Counted from the stretch's first letter, positions 17,520-26,558 are shown. The stretch is DNA of 64,000 nucleotides from Polaribacter vadi (GCF_018861005.1 NZ_JAHKQL010000002.1:186001-250000), one strand, 5' to 3'. Translations and numbers: made by a program. Notes: generated by a model from the letters alone, not told the origin.

Positions 17520-18404
17520 ATGTTTAAAAATGTCGGAGAAAGTACTTTAGACGAAATTAACCTAGAAAAAGGTTTTTATGTTCTTCATTTTCAGAACGAA
17601 AGCAAAAATATTGTAAATTTTGAGAGAGAGATTGATAGTACTTTTATACAAATGCATTTTTGTTTGAGAGGAAAATCTAAATTTTTGTTTAATGATAGCT
17701 CTTATACTTTTGATGTTTTAGATAACAGATCTATATTATTATACAATCCGCAAAGAACATTACCTATCAATTTAGAAATACAACCTAAAACAACTTTAAT
17801 CTCGTTATTAATTTCTATTGAGAAATTTCACTCACTATTTTCTAAAGAATCTGGTTATATTCCTTTTTTGAGTGATGAAAATAGCAATCGAAAATATTAT
17901 GATGATGCAGAAATTAAACCAACAGTATCTATTGTTTTACAACAAATTATAAACTCTAATATTAATAGTTCTATTAGAGAATTATACGTTAAAGGTAAAG
18001 TTTATGAGTTATTGAGTTTACATTTTCAAAAAGACGAAAATGTAGAAGGTGAGTTTTGTCCTTTTTTGGTAGATGAAGAAAATGTAATAAAGATTAGAAA
18101 AGCCAAAGAAATAATTATTTCTAGAATGGCAGAGCCACCAAGCTTGCAAGAATTAGCCAATGAAATTGGTTTGAATATTAAAAAACTAAAAGAAGGTTTT
18201 AAGCAAATTTATGGTGATACTGTTTATAGTTTTTTACTAGACTATAAAATGGAACATTCTAGACGATTACTAGAAAGTAACCAATTCAATGTAAACGAAG
18301 TTGGCATACAAGTAGGTTACAGTACAGCAAGTCATTTCATAGCAGCTTTTAAGAAAAAATTTGGCACAACACCAAAGAAATATGTAATGAGTTTGAATCA
18401 GTAA
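17520..18404 (+). CDS. AraC family transcriptional regulator beside the haem genes
   Basis: A 294-residue protein with an N-terminal cupin-like ligand or dimerisation region (about residues 10-150) and a C-terminal double HTH (about 195-290: PSLQELANEIGLNIKKLKEG for the first helix pair, VGYSTASHFIAAFKKKFGTTPKKY for the second). It lies divergently to hemA and upstream of a methyltransferase gene and hemH, with only 15 nt to the next gene, so it may regulate haem or iron functions. AraC proteins next to ferric-siderophore and haem genes are common, but the effector here is unknown. Confidence 0.88.
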   Translation: MFKNVGESTLDEINLEKGFYVLHFQNESKNIVNFEREIDSTFIQMHFCLRGKSKFLFNDSSYTFDVLDNRSILLYNPQRTLPINLEIQPKTTLISLLISIEKFHSLFSKESGYIPFLSDENSNRKYYDDAEIKPTVSIVLQQIINSNINSSIRELYVKGKVYELLSLHFQKDENVEGEFCPFLVDEENVIKIRKAKEIIISRMAEPPSLQELANEIGLNIKKLKEGFKQIYGDTVYSFLLDYKMEHSRRLLESNQFNVNEVGIQVGYSTASHFIAAFKKKFGTTPKKYVMSLNQ

Positions 18405-18419
18405 GCAAAATTAAAATAG

Positions 18420-18929
18420 GTGAAACAATTAACACATAGTGATGTAAAAAACAAACAGCAACAGTTTCCGATAACTATTGTTTGTGATGCTATTAGAACT
18501 CCAGAAAATATAGGAATGTGTTTTCGTATTTCTGAAAGTTTTGGTGTCGAAAAAATCTTTTTTCATGAAAACTCACCATCCGTAGAAAACAGAAAAGTAA
18601 TTAATACTGCAAGAAACACTATTAGTAAAATTAACTACGAGTATTATACTAATTTTGAGGAAACTATTCAACAATTAAAACAAGAAGGCAACACCATAAT
18701 TGGTATAGAAATTACTGATAAAAGTATTAATATTCAAGATTTTGATTTTAAAAATAATCAAAAAATCGTTTTACTTTTGGGTAGTGAAAGAAATGGAATT
18801 GAAAATATTAATTTAGTTGATACAACAATTGCAATACCCATGTATGGTAAAAATTCGAGCATGAATGTAATACATAGTTTGGCAATTACACTATATGAAG
18901 TTACGAATCAGTTAGCTGTTAGCTGTTAG
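18420..18929 (+). CDS. TrmH/SpoU family RNA 2'-O-methyltransferase
   Basis: A 169-residue SPOUT methyltransferase. It starts with GTG, 15 nt after the AraC gene. Family motif 1 is DAIRTPENIGMCFRISESFG (about 23-42), motif 2 is IVLLLGSERNGI (about 120-131) and motif 3 is IPMYGKNSSMNVIHSLAITLYE (spread over about 141-162), which together form the SAM-binding trefoil knot. It should methylate a ribose in tRNA or rRNA; the target is not readable. The last codons and the stop lie inside a GTTAGCT heptamer repeat array. Confidence 0.9.
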   Translation: MKQLTHSDVKNKQQQFPITIVCDAIRTPENIGMCFRISESFGVEKIFFHENSPSVENRKVINTARNTISKINYEYYTNFEETIQQLKQEGNTIIGIEITDKSINIQDFDFKNNQKIVLLLGSERNGIENINLVDTTIAIPMYGKNSSMNVIHSLAITLYEVTNQLAVSC

Positions 18930-18972
18930 CTGTTAGCTGTTAGCTGTTAGCTGTTAGCTGTTAGCTGTTAGC
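18911..18972. repeat. GTTAGCT heptanucleotide tandem repeat (about 8.9 copies)
   Basis: Eight complete GTTAGCT units (18911-18966) and a partial ninth run through the 3' end of the methyltransferase gene into the space before hemH. Because the unit contains TAG and is 7 nt long, copy-number change would leave a stop within the array in any frame. Confidence 0.95.
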
Positions 18973-19033
18973 AAAAATAAAAAATAGAATAAAGTTTTAG
19001 CTCTAAAACTTAAAAACTTTTGAAACGATATAA

Positions 19034-20050
19034 ATGAAAGGAGTTTTATTAAACAATTTAGGATCACCAGATTCTACAGAAACAAAAGATGTAAAAAAAT
19101 ATTTAGGCGAATTTTTAATGGACGAACGCGTTATTGATATTCCCTATTGGAAACGTTATTTATTAATTAACGGAATTATCTTAAAAACAAGACCTAAAAA
19201 AGCAGGTGCTGCCTACAAAAAAATCTGGTGGGATGAAGGCTCTCCTCTTGTAGTTATCTCTCAAAGATTTACAGATAAATTAAAGAAAAAAACAGAAACA
19301 CCTGTAGAATTAGCCATGCGTTATGGATCTATGTCTATAGAAAAAGGAATTAAAAACCTGGTTAACAAAGGAGTTACAGAAATATTCTTAGCGCCTTTAT
19401 ACCCTCATTACGCAATGTCTTCTTACGAAACTGTAGTTACCAAAGCAGAAGAAATTTTAGCAGAAAAATATCCAGATGTAAAACTAGATACGTTGCCACC
19501 TTTTTATAATGAACCAGACTATATAAAGGCAATGAGTAATAATATAGCCTATCATTTAGAAGGCTTTGATTACGAGCATATTTTGTTTTCTTATCATGGA
19601 ATTCCAGAACGCCATATTAAAAAATCTGACCCAACAAATTCGCATTGTAAAATAGATGGTTCTTGTTGTGAGCGTAACTCAGTTGCACACCACACATGTT
19701 ATAGACATCAATGTTTTGAAACCACAAAAGAAATTGCAAAAACATTGAATTTAAAAGAAGGCACTTACAGCAACTCTTTTCAGTCTCGTTTATTAAAAGA
19801 TCCTTGGTTAAAACCATATACAGATTTTGAATTAGAGAAATTTCCAAAAGAAGGTAAGAAAAAATTAGCAGTAATTACACCCGCTTTTGTTGCAGATTGC
19901 TTAGAAACTTTAGAAGAAATAGCGATGGAAGGTAAAGAAGATTTTTTAGAGGCTGGTGGTACAGATTACAAACACATCCCTTGTATGAACGATAATGATG
20001 ATTGGGTAAATGTAATGCTAAAATGGATTAACGACTGGAAAAATAAATAA
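19034..20050 (+). CDS. hemH: Ferrochelatase HemH with Cys-rich segment
   Basis: A 338-residue enzyme that inserts Fe2+ into protoporphyrin IX, the last step of the pathway. The active-site His188 lies in LFSYHGIPERH, and a second conserved block is DCLETLEEI (about 288-296) with the acidic residues. Residues 205-227 contain five cysteines (C205, C211, C212, C222, C227), in a segment resembling the internal [2Fe-2S] cluster motif of some bacterial ferrochelatases; cluster binding here is inference. It is followed by an AAAT microsatellite, a REP element and hemJ. Confidence 0.96.
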   Translation: MKGVLLNNLGSPDSTETKDVKKYLGEFLMDERVIDIPYWKRYLLINGIILKTRPKKAGAAYKKIWWDEGSPLVVISQRFTDKLKKKTETPVELAMRYGSMSIEKGIKNLVNKGVTEIFLAPLYPHYAMSSYETVVTKAEEILAEKYPDVKLDTLPPFYNEPDYIKAMSNNIAYHLEGFDYEHILFSYHGIPERHIKKSDPTNSHCKIDGSCCERNSVAHHTCYRHQCFETTKEIAKTLNLKEGTYSNSFQSRLLKDPWLKPYTDFELEKFPKEGKKKLAVITPAFVADCLETLEEIAMEGKEDFLEAGGTDYKHIPCMNDNDDWVNVMLKWINDWKNK

Positions 20051-20068
20051 ATAAATAAATAAATAAAT
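20040..20068. repeat. AAAT/ATAA tetranucleotide microsatellite
   Basis: About seven copies of the tetranucleotide ATAA/AAAT overlap the hemH stop codon and run into the intergenic region. Confidence 0.8.
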
Positions 20069-20073
20069 TATTA

Positions 20074-20194
20074 GAAGCTATTTCCTGCTTTTCGCTATAT
20101 CTTTTTTCTTCTGTTCTCGATACAAATTTGCAGAAAAAGCAAATTCACTCGAACTGACAGAAAAAAGGATGTCGCTGCAATCAGGGCTAAACTA
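20074..20194. repeat. REP-like extragenic repeat, copy 2, with a nested palindrome
   Basis: The outer arms (CGCTATATCTTTTTT and AAAAAAGGATGTCGCTGCAA) match the inverted form of the element at 10485-10586. In its middle, 20111-20160, lies a separate hairpin with CTGTTCTCGATAC and CACTCGAACTGACAG arms and AATTTGC/GCAAATT inner stem. That inner motif is itself a common flavobacterial intergenic palindrome (from memory). The element appears to be one repeat inserted in another. Confidence 0.6.
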
Positions 20195-20235
20195 GTTTGT
20201 AAACAGATAGTCATATTAAAACTAAATACAATTCT

Positions 20236-20814
20236 ATGGATTTTCTTTACGTAAAATCATTACACATTATTTTTGTAGTAACCTGGTTTGCGGGGTTATT
20301 TTATATTATTCGTTTATTTATTTATCATATAGAAGCAGAAAAAAAAATAGAACCAGCAAAAGAAATTCTACAAACACAATACAAATTAATGAGTAAGCGT
20401 TTGTGGTACATTATTACTTGGCCATCAGCAATACTAGCAAGTTTTTTTGCTATTTGGATGCTTTATCAAAGCCCTTATTACTTATCAGAACCTTGGATGC
20501 ATGTAAAACTTGCATTTGTATTAGCTTTATACTTTTACCATTATTCTTGCCAAAGAATTTACACTCAATTACAAAAGAACATTATTAAATATTCTGCCCT
20601 ACAATTAAGAATCTGGAACGAAGTTGCAACAATAATCTTGTTTGCAATAGTTTTTTTAGTAACTTTAAAGAGTGCTATAAACTGGATTTGGGGAGTTGTT
20701 GGTATTATTCTTTTTGGAGTTTTATTAATGTTAGCAATAAGATTGTATAAAAAAATCAGAGAAAAAAAATCTTGGGACAAAGCAGAAAAAAAGGCTTTAA
20801 AAGAAACTGAATAG
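20236..20814 (+). CDS. hemJ: Protoporphyrinogen IX oxidase HemJ
   Basis: A 192-residue inner-membrane protein with about five hydrophobic segments. The N-terminus MDFLYVKSLHIIFVVTWFAG with His10 and the HVKLAFVLALYFYHYSCQRIY segment are typical of HemJ (CopD-like family). HemJ oxidises protoporphyrinogen IX to protoporphyrin IX and replaces HemG or HemY in many bacteria. Its place behind hemH completes the set hemA, L, B, CD, E, F, J, H within 13.6 kb. Confidence 0.9.
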   Translation: MDFLYVKSLHIIFVVTWFAGLFYIIRLFIYHIEAEKKIEPAKEILQTQYKLMSKRLWYIITWPSAILASFFAIWMLYQSPYYLSEPWMHVKLAFVLALYFYHYSCQRIYTQLQKNIIKYSALQLRIWNEVATIILFAIVFLVTLKSAINWIWGVVGIILFGVLLMLAIRLYKKIREKKSWDKAEKKALKETE

Positions 20815-20832
20815 CTATAAAAAATAATAAAA

Positions 20833-21588
20833 TTGCAAAATAATTACAAAAAAGAAGTTGAAGATTTACTTGCTATTAATAAAGAATTAGTACAAAAAAA
20901 CGACAACTTAGAGCAACAAAATAAAGAATTAAAACAATTTTCTTATTTAGCTTCTCATGATTTACAGCAACCTGTAAACAATATAATTTCCTATTTAAGT
21001 ATTTTAGAAGATAGTAAAGACAAATTAGATGATTTAGGAAACTTATGTTTAGACGCCGTCAAAAAATCATCTTATAAAATGAAAAGTTTTATAACTTCTC
21101 TATTAGAATACACTATAATTGGTAGCAATCCAAAAAATGAAGAATTCTATATAAATGATGTTATAAACTCTGTAAAGGATGTACTTTTAGATAAAATAGA
21201 TAAAGCCAATGCAGAAATTAATATTTCTATAAAAGAACATCAATTAAAAGGGTATAAGAACGATATTCAATTGTTATTCTTACATATAATTGAAAATGCA
21301 TTAATCTATTCTAAAAAAAACAGCAAACTTATTATCAATATAAAATCCGAAGTAAAAGAAAACAACTATTTATATAGTATTTCTGATAATGGAATTGGTA
21401 TTGATAAAGTGCATTTTAAAAAAATATACGATATTTTTTACACCATAAATCGCGATGAAGAATTTGATGGAATTGGTATTGGCTTAGCAGAATGTAAAAA
21501 AATAATTAAATTATATGGTGGTAAAATATGGGTAGCATCTGAATTAGATAAAGGCACAACGTTCTTTTTTACTTTACCAAGACAATAG
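20833..21588 (+). CDS. Soluble sensor histidine kinase
   Basis: A 251-residue kinase, apparently started at TTG 20833, 18 nt after hemJ. It has an N-terminal coiled coil (residues about 5-35), then the H-box FSYLASHDLQQPVNN (phosphoacceptor H42), and an HATPase domain with N-box LFLHIIENALIYSKK, G1 DNGIGI and G2 GIGIGLAECKKI. It lacks a membrane segment and a sensor domain, so it probably receives its input from another protein. It converges on a single-domain response regulator (21598) with 9 nt between the stops and may belong to the same phosphorelay as the large CheB-CheR kinase. Confidence 0.85.
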   Translation: MQNNYKKEVEDLLAINKELVQKNDNLEQQNKELKQFSYLASHDLQQPVNNIISYLSILEDSKDKLDDLGNLCLDAVKKSSYKMKSFITSLLEYTIIGSNPKNEEFYINDVINSVKDVLLDKIDKANAEINISIKEHQLKGYKNDIQLLFLHIIENALIYSKKNSKLIINIKSEVKENNYLYSISDNGIGIDKVHFKKIYDIFYTINRDEEFDGIGIGLAECKKIIKLYGGKIWVASELDKGTTFFFTLPRQ

Positions 21589-21597
21589 TAATAACCT

Positions 21598-22017
21598 CTA
21601 ATTTTCTATGTAATTACCTACTAATACACTTACTATAACATCTTTAGTTAATGGCTTATTCAAAAACATAAATATGTCTTTATTTGCCTCTATTTTTTCT
21701 TTTTCTTCTGGTATTAAAGAAGTAGATAAAACTATAATCTTAGGTTTATGCTTCTTAAAATTTTCTGTTTCCATATACAATTCTACAAATCGAAAGCCAC
21801 TCATAACTGGCATATTTAAATCAATTATAATAAATTCTGGCTGCACAAACTCTTTATTGCCTGCAAACTCTTCTTTAGATAATAAATAATCTAAAGCTTT
21901 TTTACCATTTCTAGCAAAAGTAATTTTGTTTGTAATCTCTAAACGATTTATAACTATTTGATGAAATCTGTTTGTAGATTCATCATCATCTACTAATAAT
22001 ATATTATTAAACTTCAT
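21598..22017 (-). CDS. Single-domain response regulator
   Basis: A 139-residue CheY-like receiver with the acidic pocket LLVDDDES (residues 7-14), phosphoacceptor D66 in FIIIDLNMPVMSGF, the conserved Thr/Ser in VLSTS and Lys in FLNKPLT. There is no output domain, so it is likely a phosphorelay intermediate. It follows the CheB-CheR-PAS kinase by 10 nt in the same operon. Confidence 0.92.
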   Translation of the reverse strand: MKFNNILLVDDDESTNRFHQIVINRLEITNKITFARNGKKALDYLLSKEEFAGNKEFVQPEFIIIDLNMPVMSGFRFVELYMETENFKKHKPKIIVLSTSLIPEEKEKIEANKDIFMFLNKPLTKDVIVSVLVGNYIEN

Positions 22018-22027
22018 TAAAATAACA

Positions 22028-25000
22028 TTAATTTTTAAAATATAATATAAATGTACTCCCTACTCCCAACTGACTTTTCACTTCTATTTTACCACCTGTT
22101 TTATCTAAAATTTTTCTAATTAAATAAAGTGCTAAACCACTACCTTCTTTATGGTCTGTAGCTCTTTTAAATAAACCAAAAACCAAATCTTTATGTTCTT
22201 TTAAATTAATGCCAATACCATTATCTTTAACAGATATACAATTATAACCTCTAATTTTATATGATTTAACTTCTATTTCTAGTTTTCTATTTTTAGATTG
22301 GTATTTAATAGCATTGTTTAATAAATTTTGCAACATGCTTTTTAGGTGAACTTCAGAAAAGCTTACTGTTTCGCAATTGGTAAAGTCATTCGTAATTTTA
22401 ACATCTATATTTTCTGTTAAACCTTCTACCAAAGATATTACCTCTTTAAATATTTTTTCTATAGTAATTAATTCTAAATTATCTATAACAACAGTTCTAG
22501 CCTTAGCTACAGAAATTAAATTTCTTAAAGTATTGTTTGCAGTATTTACGTTACTCTCTATCCATTGTATAGCCTCTAATGAGTTTTTATCTGTTATAGA
22601 TGTATCTTCTTTTAATAGAGAAACAAAAGAACTTATGTTATTTATAGGTGCTTTAATATCATGGGTACTTGCATAAGTTAACTCTTCTAACTCAGACATA
22701 ATATTTTTAAATGCAGTAATATCTCTCCAAGAAGAAGAGCTGTAAAGTACATTACCAAACTCATCTTTTACAGAAGAAACATTTAAATTTACATCTATAT
22801 AGTCACCACTCTTTTTTCTAATTTTCAATTCCTTATTTGTTACATAACCTGTTTTTTTAAAACTTTCAAAGGCATTTATTGCATCTTTTCTAGAACTTTC
22901 ACAATAAAAATCTAATATAGGCATACCAATTATTTCTTCTCTTGTAAAACCTGTTTTATCTATTAAAGTTTGGTTACATTCTTCTATAAAACCATCTTCT
23001 GCACTTACAGAGACAAACATATCTGGTGCATTATCATAAAGTTTATGATATTTTTTTTCAGCTCTTTGTAATTCTTTAGTTCTTTTATCAACCTCTAGCT
23101 CTAAATTTTCATTAACCGTTCTTAATATTTCTTGAGACTCTTTAAGATCAGTAATATCTATTGCTACACCAATATGTTTTACACCTCCTGTTAATTCATT
23201 TCTTTCGAACACAGAATCTCTAGACAAGAACCATTTTTGTTTACCAGACTTATCTTTTAATCTATATGTAAATTCTAATACTTCACCAATTTTAGAGTTT
23301 TTTACATTTTCATGATGCCTAACAACTCTCTCTAAATCATCAGGATGCATTGTTTTTGGCAAGAAATCTTGTCCCATTTCTTGGACATCTTCTACAGAAT
23401 AACCTAAAATAGCAGAAAGTTCGTTATTAGAAAATTCATTTTCGTAAGTTTCTTGATTAAAGATATAAATGATGTTTGGTGTTACATTTATAATTCTTTC
23501 TAAAAAATAGTTTTTATCAGCAAACTGTTTTTCTAAAAGTTTTTGCTCAGTTATTTCTACGAAAGAAATAACTGCACCTTTAATTTGATTTTTGGCATTA
23601 TAAAAAGGGTTTGTTCTTTTTAAAAACCATTTATCTTGGTATTTTATTTCTTTTTGATATGTTTTACCAGAACTTAATACTTTACTTAAATTAGTTATAA
23701 AACTATTTCGATCAACATTACCAAAACTAAGATTAAAGTGAGATATAGGCCTACCTAAATCATTATCTATAATATTAAAGAATTTTTTTACTGCAGGTGT
23801 AATTCTTCTAATACATAATTTATCATCTAAAAATATTGTACCAATTTCTGTACTTTTAATTAGGTTTTCTAAATCTGAATTAATGATTGCTATTTCTTCT
23901 ATTTTCTCTTGAAATTCAGAATTTACAGTATGCAATTCTTCATTTACACTTTGTAATTCTTCATTAGTACTTTGCAACTCTTCATTAGAAGCTAACAACT
24001 CTTCATTAGTTGCCTGTAATTCTTCATTAGAAGTTTCAACTTCTTCTACCATTGCTTGTAAATTTGCTTTGGTATCTAAAAGTTCTTGTTCTAACAGAAT
24101 TAACCTATCGTTCTCAGAACTACTAAGCACATTATTTGTTACTAAAAAACTTTCTTTATTTGCTGCTGTCTTAAAATTATTTTCATTCTTTTCTGATAAA
24201 AAAAGGATTAAATAAATATTATTTAAACTAGAAGGTGAAGTTTTAACAGGCTTAACAATTAAAGTTATAGTTACTAGAGAATTATTAATATTTACAGAAA
24301 TATCTTTATAAACAACCTTTTTCATTTCTTTTTCTGCTTTTCTTAAAGCAGTATTTAAAGCAAGTGAAATTGGTTGAGGCAGTATTTTAAAAATATTAAA
24401 TGATCTTAATTTTTTTTCTGGAAATATAAAATATTTATTAAACTCTCCATCTGCACTTATTAATTCATAATCTTTATCTACATAAGCACTTGCTGCACCA
24501 GTTTCATCTAATAAAGTTTGAGACAAAGTTTCTGCTAATTGTTTATCTACAATAGTTTTAGTGCTATTTCTTTGTTGAGATTGATAAATATTACTTGTAA
24601 AATTATTCGAAAAATAACCTAAATTCAAGGATTTTGTAGGTACTAGATTTTCGTAGATTCTCCATTTTCTAGAAATAACTTTTAATGATTTTGTAAAATC
24701 ACCTATAGCTTCACTTGGGCCTAAAAATAAAAATCTATTTGGTTTTAAAGAATAATGAAAATTACCAATTATTTTTTGCTGTAAATTTGGTTGTAGATAA
24801 ATTAGTAAGTTTCTACATGTAATTAAATCCATCTTTGTAAAAGGCGTGTCTTGAGCAACATTATGCTGAGAAAAGATAATCAGCTTTCTAATCTCTGGTA
24901 CTACAGAGTATAATTTCCCATTTTTAACAAAGTACTTCTTTAAATGATCTATAGATACATCTGCAACAATACTTTCTGTAAAACTACCTAAATAAGCTTT

Positions 25001-26092
25001 TTTAATAGCATCTTTGTCAAGGTCTGTAGCAAATATCCTAACATCTATGTTGTTAATATTATGCTTCTCCATATATTCTGCTATAAGTATAGCTATACTA
25101 TAAGCCTCTTCACCAGTAGAACATGCAACTGACCAAATTTTTATTACATCATTTGCTTTTTTATTTTTAAATAATTCTGGTATTACTTTTGTTTCTAAAA
25201 TTTCGAAAGCCTCTCTATCTCTAAAAAATCTTGTTACACCAATTAAAAACTCTTTGTATAAAACTTCTAATTCAGAATCATTATTTATAATGTAATTTAA
25301 ATATTCTTTTATAGTCTTAGACTTATTAACATTCATCCTTCTAATAACTCTTCTTACCAAAGTAGGTAGCTTATAATCAGAAAAATCAATATTTGTTTTC
25401 TTATATACTAAAGATACTAATTGATTAAATTCTTTATTAAATAAAAAATTATCGTCTTCTAATAAATTATTAAAAGAGTTGGGATGTTTAATAAAATTAT
25501 CTAATTCTGATGATATATCTGAAACAGGCAAAATATAATCTACTAAACCAGTAGCAATAGCACTATTAGGCATTCCATCAAATTTGGCATCACTAGGTTT
25601 CTGAACCATAATAATACCTCCCATTTCTTTTATTACTCTAATACCTCTAGTACCATCTGAACCTGTACCCGATAAAATAATACCTATAGCATGTTCTTTT
25701 TTATCTTCTGCCAACGACTTAAAAAATATATCAATTGGTAAATTTAAATTTAAGCCTTTAGGCTTATCTGTTAAATATAACACCCCTTTTTTAAGTGTCA
25801 TATTTTTTTTAGGTGGTATCAAATAAACATTACTAGGTTTAATTATTGTAGCATTTTTAACCTCATGAATAGGCAAGCTTGTACTTTTTGATAACAAATC
25901 TGCCATTAAACTTTCGTAGTCTGGAGAAAGATGTTGTACAATAACTATAGTGTGATTAAAATTTGATGGTAAATTGACAAAAAACCTCTTTAAAGCTTCT
26001 AAACCACCTGCTGAAGTTCCAATACCGATGATAAATGAATTATTTTTTATAACCATATTATCATTGGAACCAGTGTTAAATTCTGTATCCAT
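22028..26092 (-). CDS. CheB-CheR-PAS hybrid sensor histidine kinase
   Basis: A 1354-residue cytoplasmic protein. A CheB methylesterase-like domain (about 20-210) has S27 in IGTSAGGLEAL, H54 and an SGTGSDGTRG block. It is followed by CheR (about 225-480, SAM motif SVACSTGEEAYSIAI). A heptad-like coiled coil of repeated EELQ(A/S)TNEEL units occupies about 675-740. Three PAS domains follow (about 745-1110), then HisKA with phosphoacceptor H1144 in YASTHDIKAPINN, and a C-terminal HATPase ending GLALYLIRKILDKTGG. There is no membrane segment. This architecture is a recognised sensory class not tied to flagella; its signal is unknown. It lies immediately beside the small-RNA array. Confidence 0.93.
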   Translation of the reverse strand: MDTEFNTGSNDNMVIKNNSFIIGIGTSAGGLEALKRFFVNLPSNFNHTIVIVQHLSPDYESLMADLLSKSTSLPIHEVKNATIIKPSNVYLIPPKKNMTLKKGVLYLTDKPKGLNLNLPIDIFFKSLAEDKKEHAIGIILSGTGSDGTRGIRVIKEMGGIIMVQKPSDAKFDGMPNSAIATGLVDYILPVSDISSELDNFIKHPNSFNNLLEDDNFLFNKEFNQLVSLVYKKTNIDFSDYKLPTLVRRVIRRMNVNKSKTIKEYLNYIINNDSELEVLYKEFLIGVTRFFRDREAFEILETKVIPELFKNKKANDVIKIWSVACSTGEEAYSIAILIAEYMEKHNINNIDVRIFATDLDKDAIKKAYLGSFTESIVADVSIDHLKKYFVKNGKLYSVVPEIRKLIIFSQHNVAQDTPFTKMDLITCRNLLIYLQPNLQQKIIGNFHYSLKPNRFLFLGPSEAIGDFTKSLKVISRKWRIYENLVPTKSLNLGYFSNNFTSNIYQSQQRNSTKTIVDKQLAETLSQTLLDETGAASAYVDKDYELISADGEFNKYFIFPEKKLRSFNIFKILPQPISLALNTALRKAEKEMKKVVYKDISVNINNSLVTITLIVKPVKTSPSSLNNIYLILFLSEKNENNFKTAANKESFLVTNNVLSSSENDRLILLEQELLDTKANLQAMVEEVETSNEELQATNEELLASNEELQSTNEELQSVNEELHTVNSEFQEKIEEIAIINSDLENLIKSTEIGTIFLDDKLCIRRITPAVKKFFNIIDNDLGRPISHFNLSFGNVDRNSFITNLSKVLSSGKTYQKEIKYQDKWFLKRTNPFYNAKNQIKGAVISFVEITEQKLLEKQFADKNYFLERIINVTPNIIYIFNQETYENEFSNNELSAILGYSVEDVQEMGQDFLPKTMHPDDLERVVRHHENVKNSKIGEVLEFTYRLKDKSGKQKWFLSRDSVFERNELTGGVKHIGVAIDITDLKESQEILRTVNENLELEVDKRTKELQRAEKKYHKLYDNAPDMFVSVSAEDGFIEECNQTLIDKTGFTREEIIGMPILDFYCESSRKDAINAFESFKKTGYVTNKELKIRKKSGDYIDVNLNVSSVKDEFGNVLYSSSSWRDITAFKNIMSELEELTYASTHDIKAPINNISSFVSLLKEDTSITDKNSLEAIQWIESNVNTANNTLRNLISVAKARTVVIDNLELITIEKIFKEVISLVEGLTENIDVKITNDFTNCETVSFSEVHLKSMLQNLLNNAIKYQSKNRKLEIEVKSYKIRGYNCISVKDNGIGINLKEHKDLVFGLFKRATDHKEGSGLALYLIRKILDKTGGKIEVKSQLGVGSTFILYFKN

Positions 26093-26249
26093 ATTAAAAA
26101 ACTATTGGGGAATTATATCTCATAAAGATAAGTTAATTTTAAGTAAAACAATATTTAATTTTTAGTGAAAAAATAAAATATAATCATTTTAAATAACAAA
26201 ATAACCATATAATTCTCCCCTAAAAACATTCTATTTTTAAAAGTTTCAT

Positions 26250-26282
26250 AAAAAAGGATTCTACTTTTATGGTTCTTTTTTT
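26250..26282 (-). other. Relict terminator-like hairpin at the end of the RNA array
   Basis: The element has AAAAAAGG-ATTCTAC and ATGGTTCTTTTTTT arms resembling the array terminators (GGTTCTTTTT) but no G-loop hairpin, -7 box or direct repeats upstream. It may be the remnant of a sixth unit. Confidence 0.35.
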
Positions 26283-26306
26283 GTTTTAATTCATAAAATA
26301 ATAAGC

Positions 26307-26366
26307 AAAAAAAAGAACCAACATAAGATGTTGATTCTTTTTTACAGCCTTCCCCCAAAGTCTGTT
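26307..26366 (-). ncRNA. Array small RNA unit A
   Basis: A predicted RNA of about 60 nt on the minus strand. The 5' hairpin (26344-26365) has arms ACAGACTT/AAGGCTGT and a TGGGGG loop. An AAAAAA linker follows, then a terminator stem GAATCAACAT/ATGTTGGTTC (26315-26337) and a run of eight T. The single U-G pair in the terminator is a C-A mismatch on the other strand, which favours the minus strand. It is preceded by the -7 box TATGTTTG and a repeat pair 44 nt further up. I do not recognise the family. Confidence 0.7.
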
Positions 26367-26369
26367 ATC

Positions 26370-26446
26370 CAAACATAAAATTAAAAAATGTAATTTATTG
26401 ATTTTTTGATTAACGATAAAAGACAAACAATAATCTATTAAAGACA
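26370..26446 (-). promoter_or_regulatory. Promoter and direct repeats of unit A
   Basis: -7 box TATGTTTG (26370-26377). The direct repeats TGTCTTTTATCG and TGTCTTTAATAG have GACA cores at 26422 and 26443 (21 bp apart). The gap from box to proximal core is 44 nt. There is no TTG -33 box, which suggests an activator-dependent promoter. Confidence 0.6.
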
Positions 26447-26498
26447 ATGTAAACAATCTTTTAAAATGATACTTGTAAAGAAAAATATCATAAAAAAT

Positions 26499-26558
26499 AA
26501 AAAAGAACCGACACAAAATGTTGATTCTTTTTTACCACAGACTTCCCCCAAAGTCTGT
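26499..26558 (-). ncRNA. Array small RNA unit B
   Basis: The 5' hairpin (26537-26558) has fully paired arms ACAGACTT/AAGTCTGT and a TGGGGG loop; the A-G mismatch of units A, C and D is an A-U pair here. A 9-nt A-rich linker follows, then a terminator stem (26505-26527) with two G-U pairs and one mismatch, then T-rich DNA. The box-to-hairpin distance of 4 nt is the same as in A, C and D. Confidence 0.7.

Noticed and set aside
18911..18972. Heptamer array as a coding phase-variation tract
   Set aside because: Every frame reaches TAG within the array, so copy change cannot switch the methyltransferase on or off.
26155..26516. Two minus-strand ORFs of 67 and 76 codons over the RNA units
   Set aside because: They run through terminators and promoter boxes, have low-complexity translations and do not match each other, so they are chance open frames.
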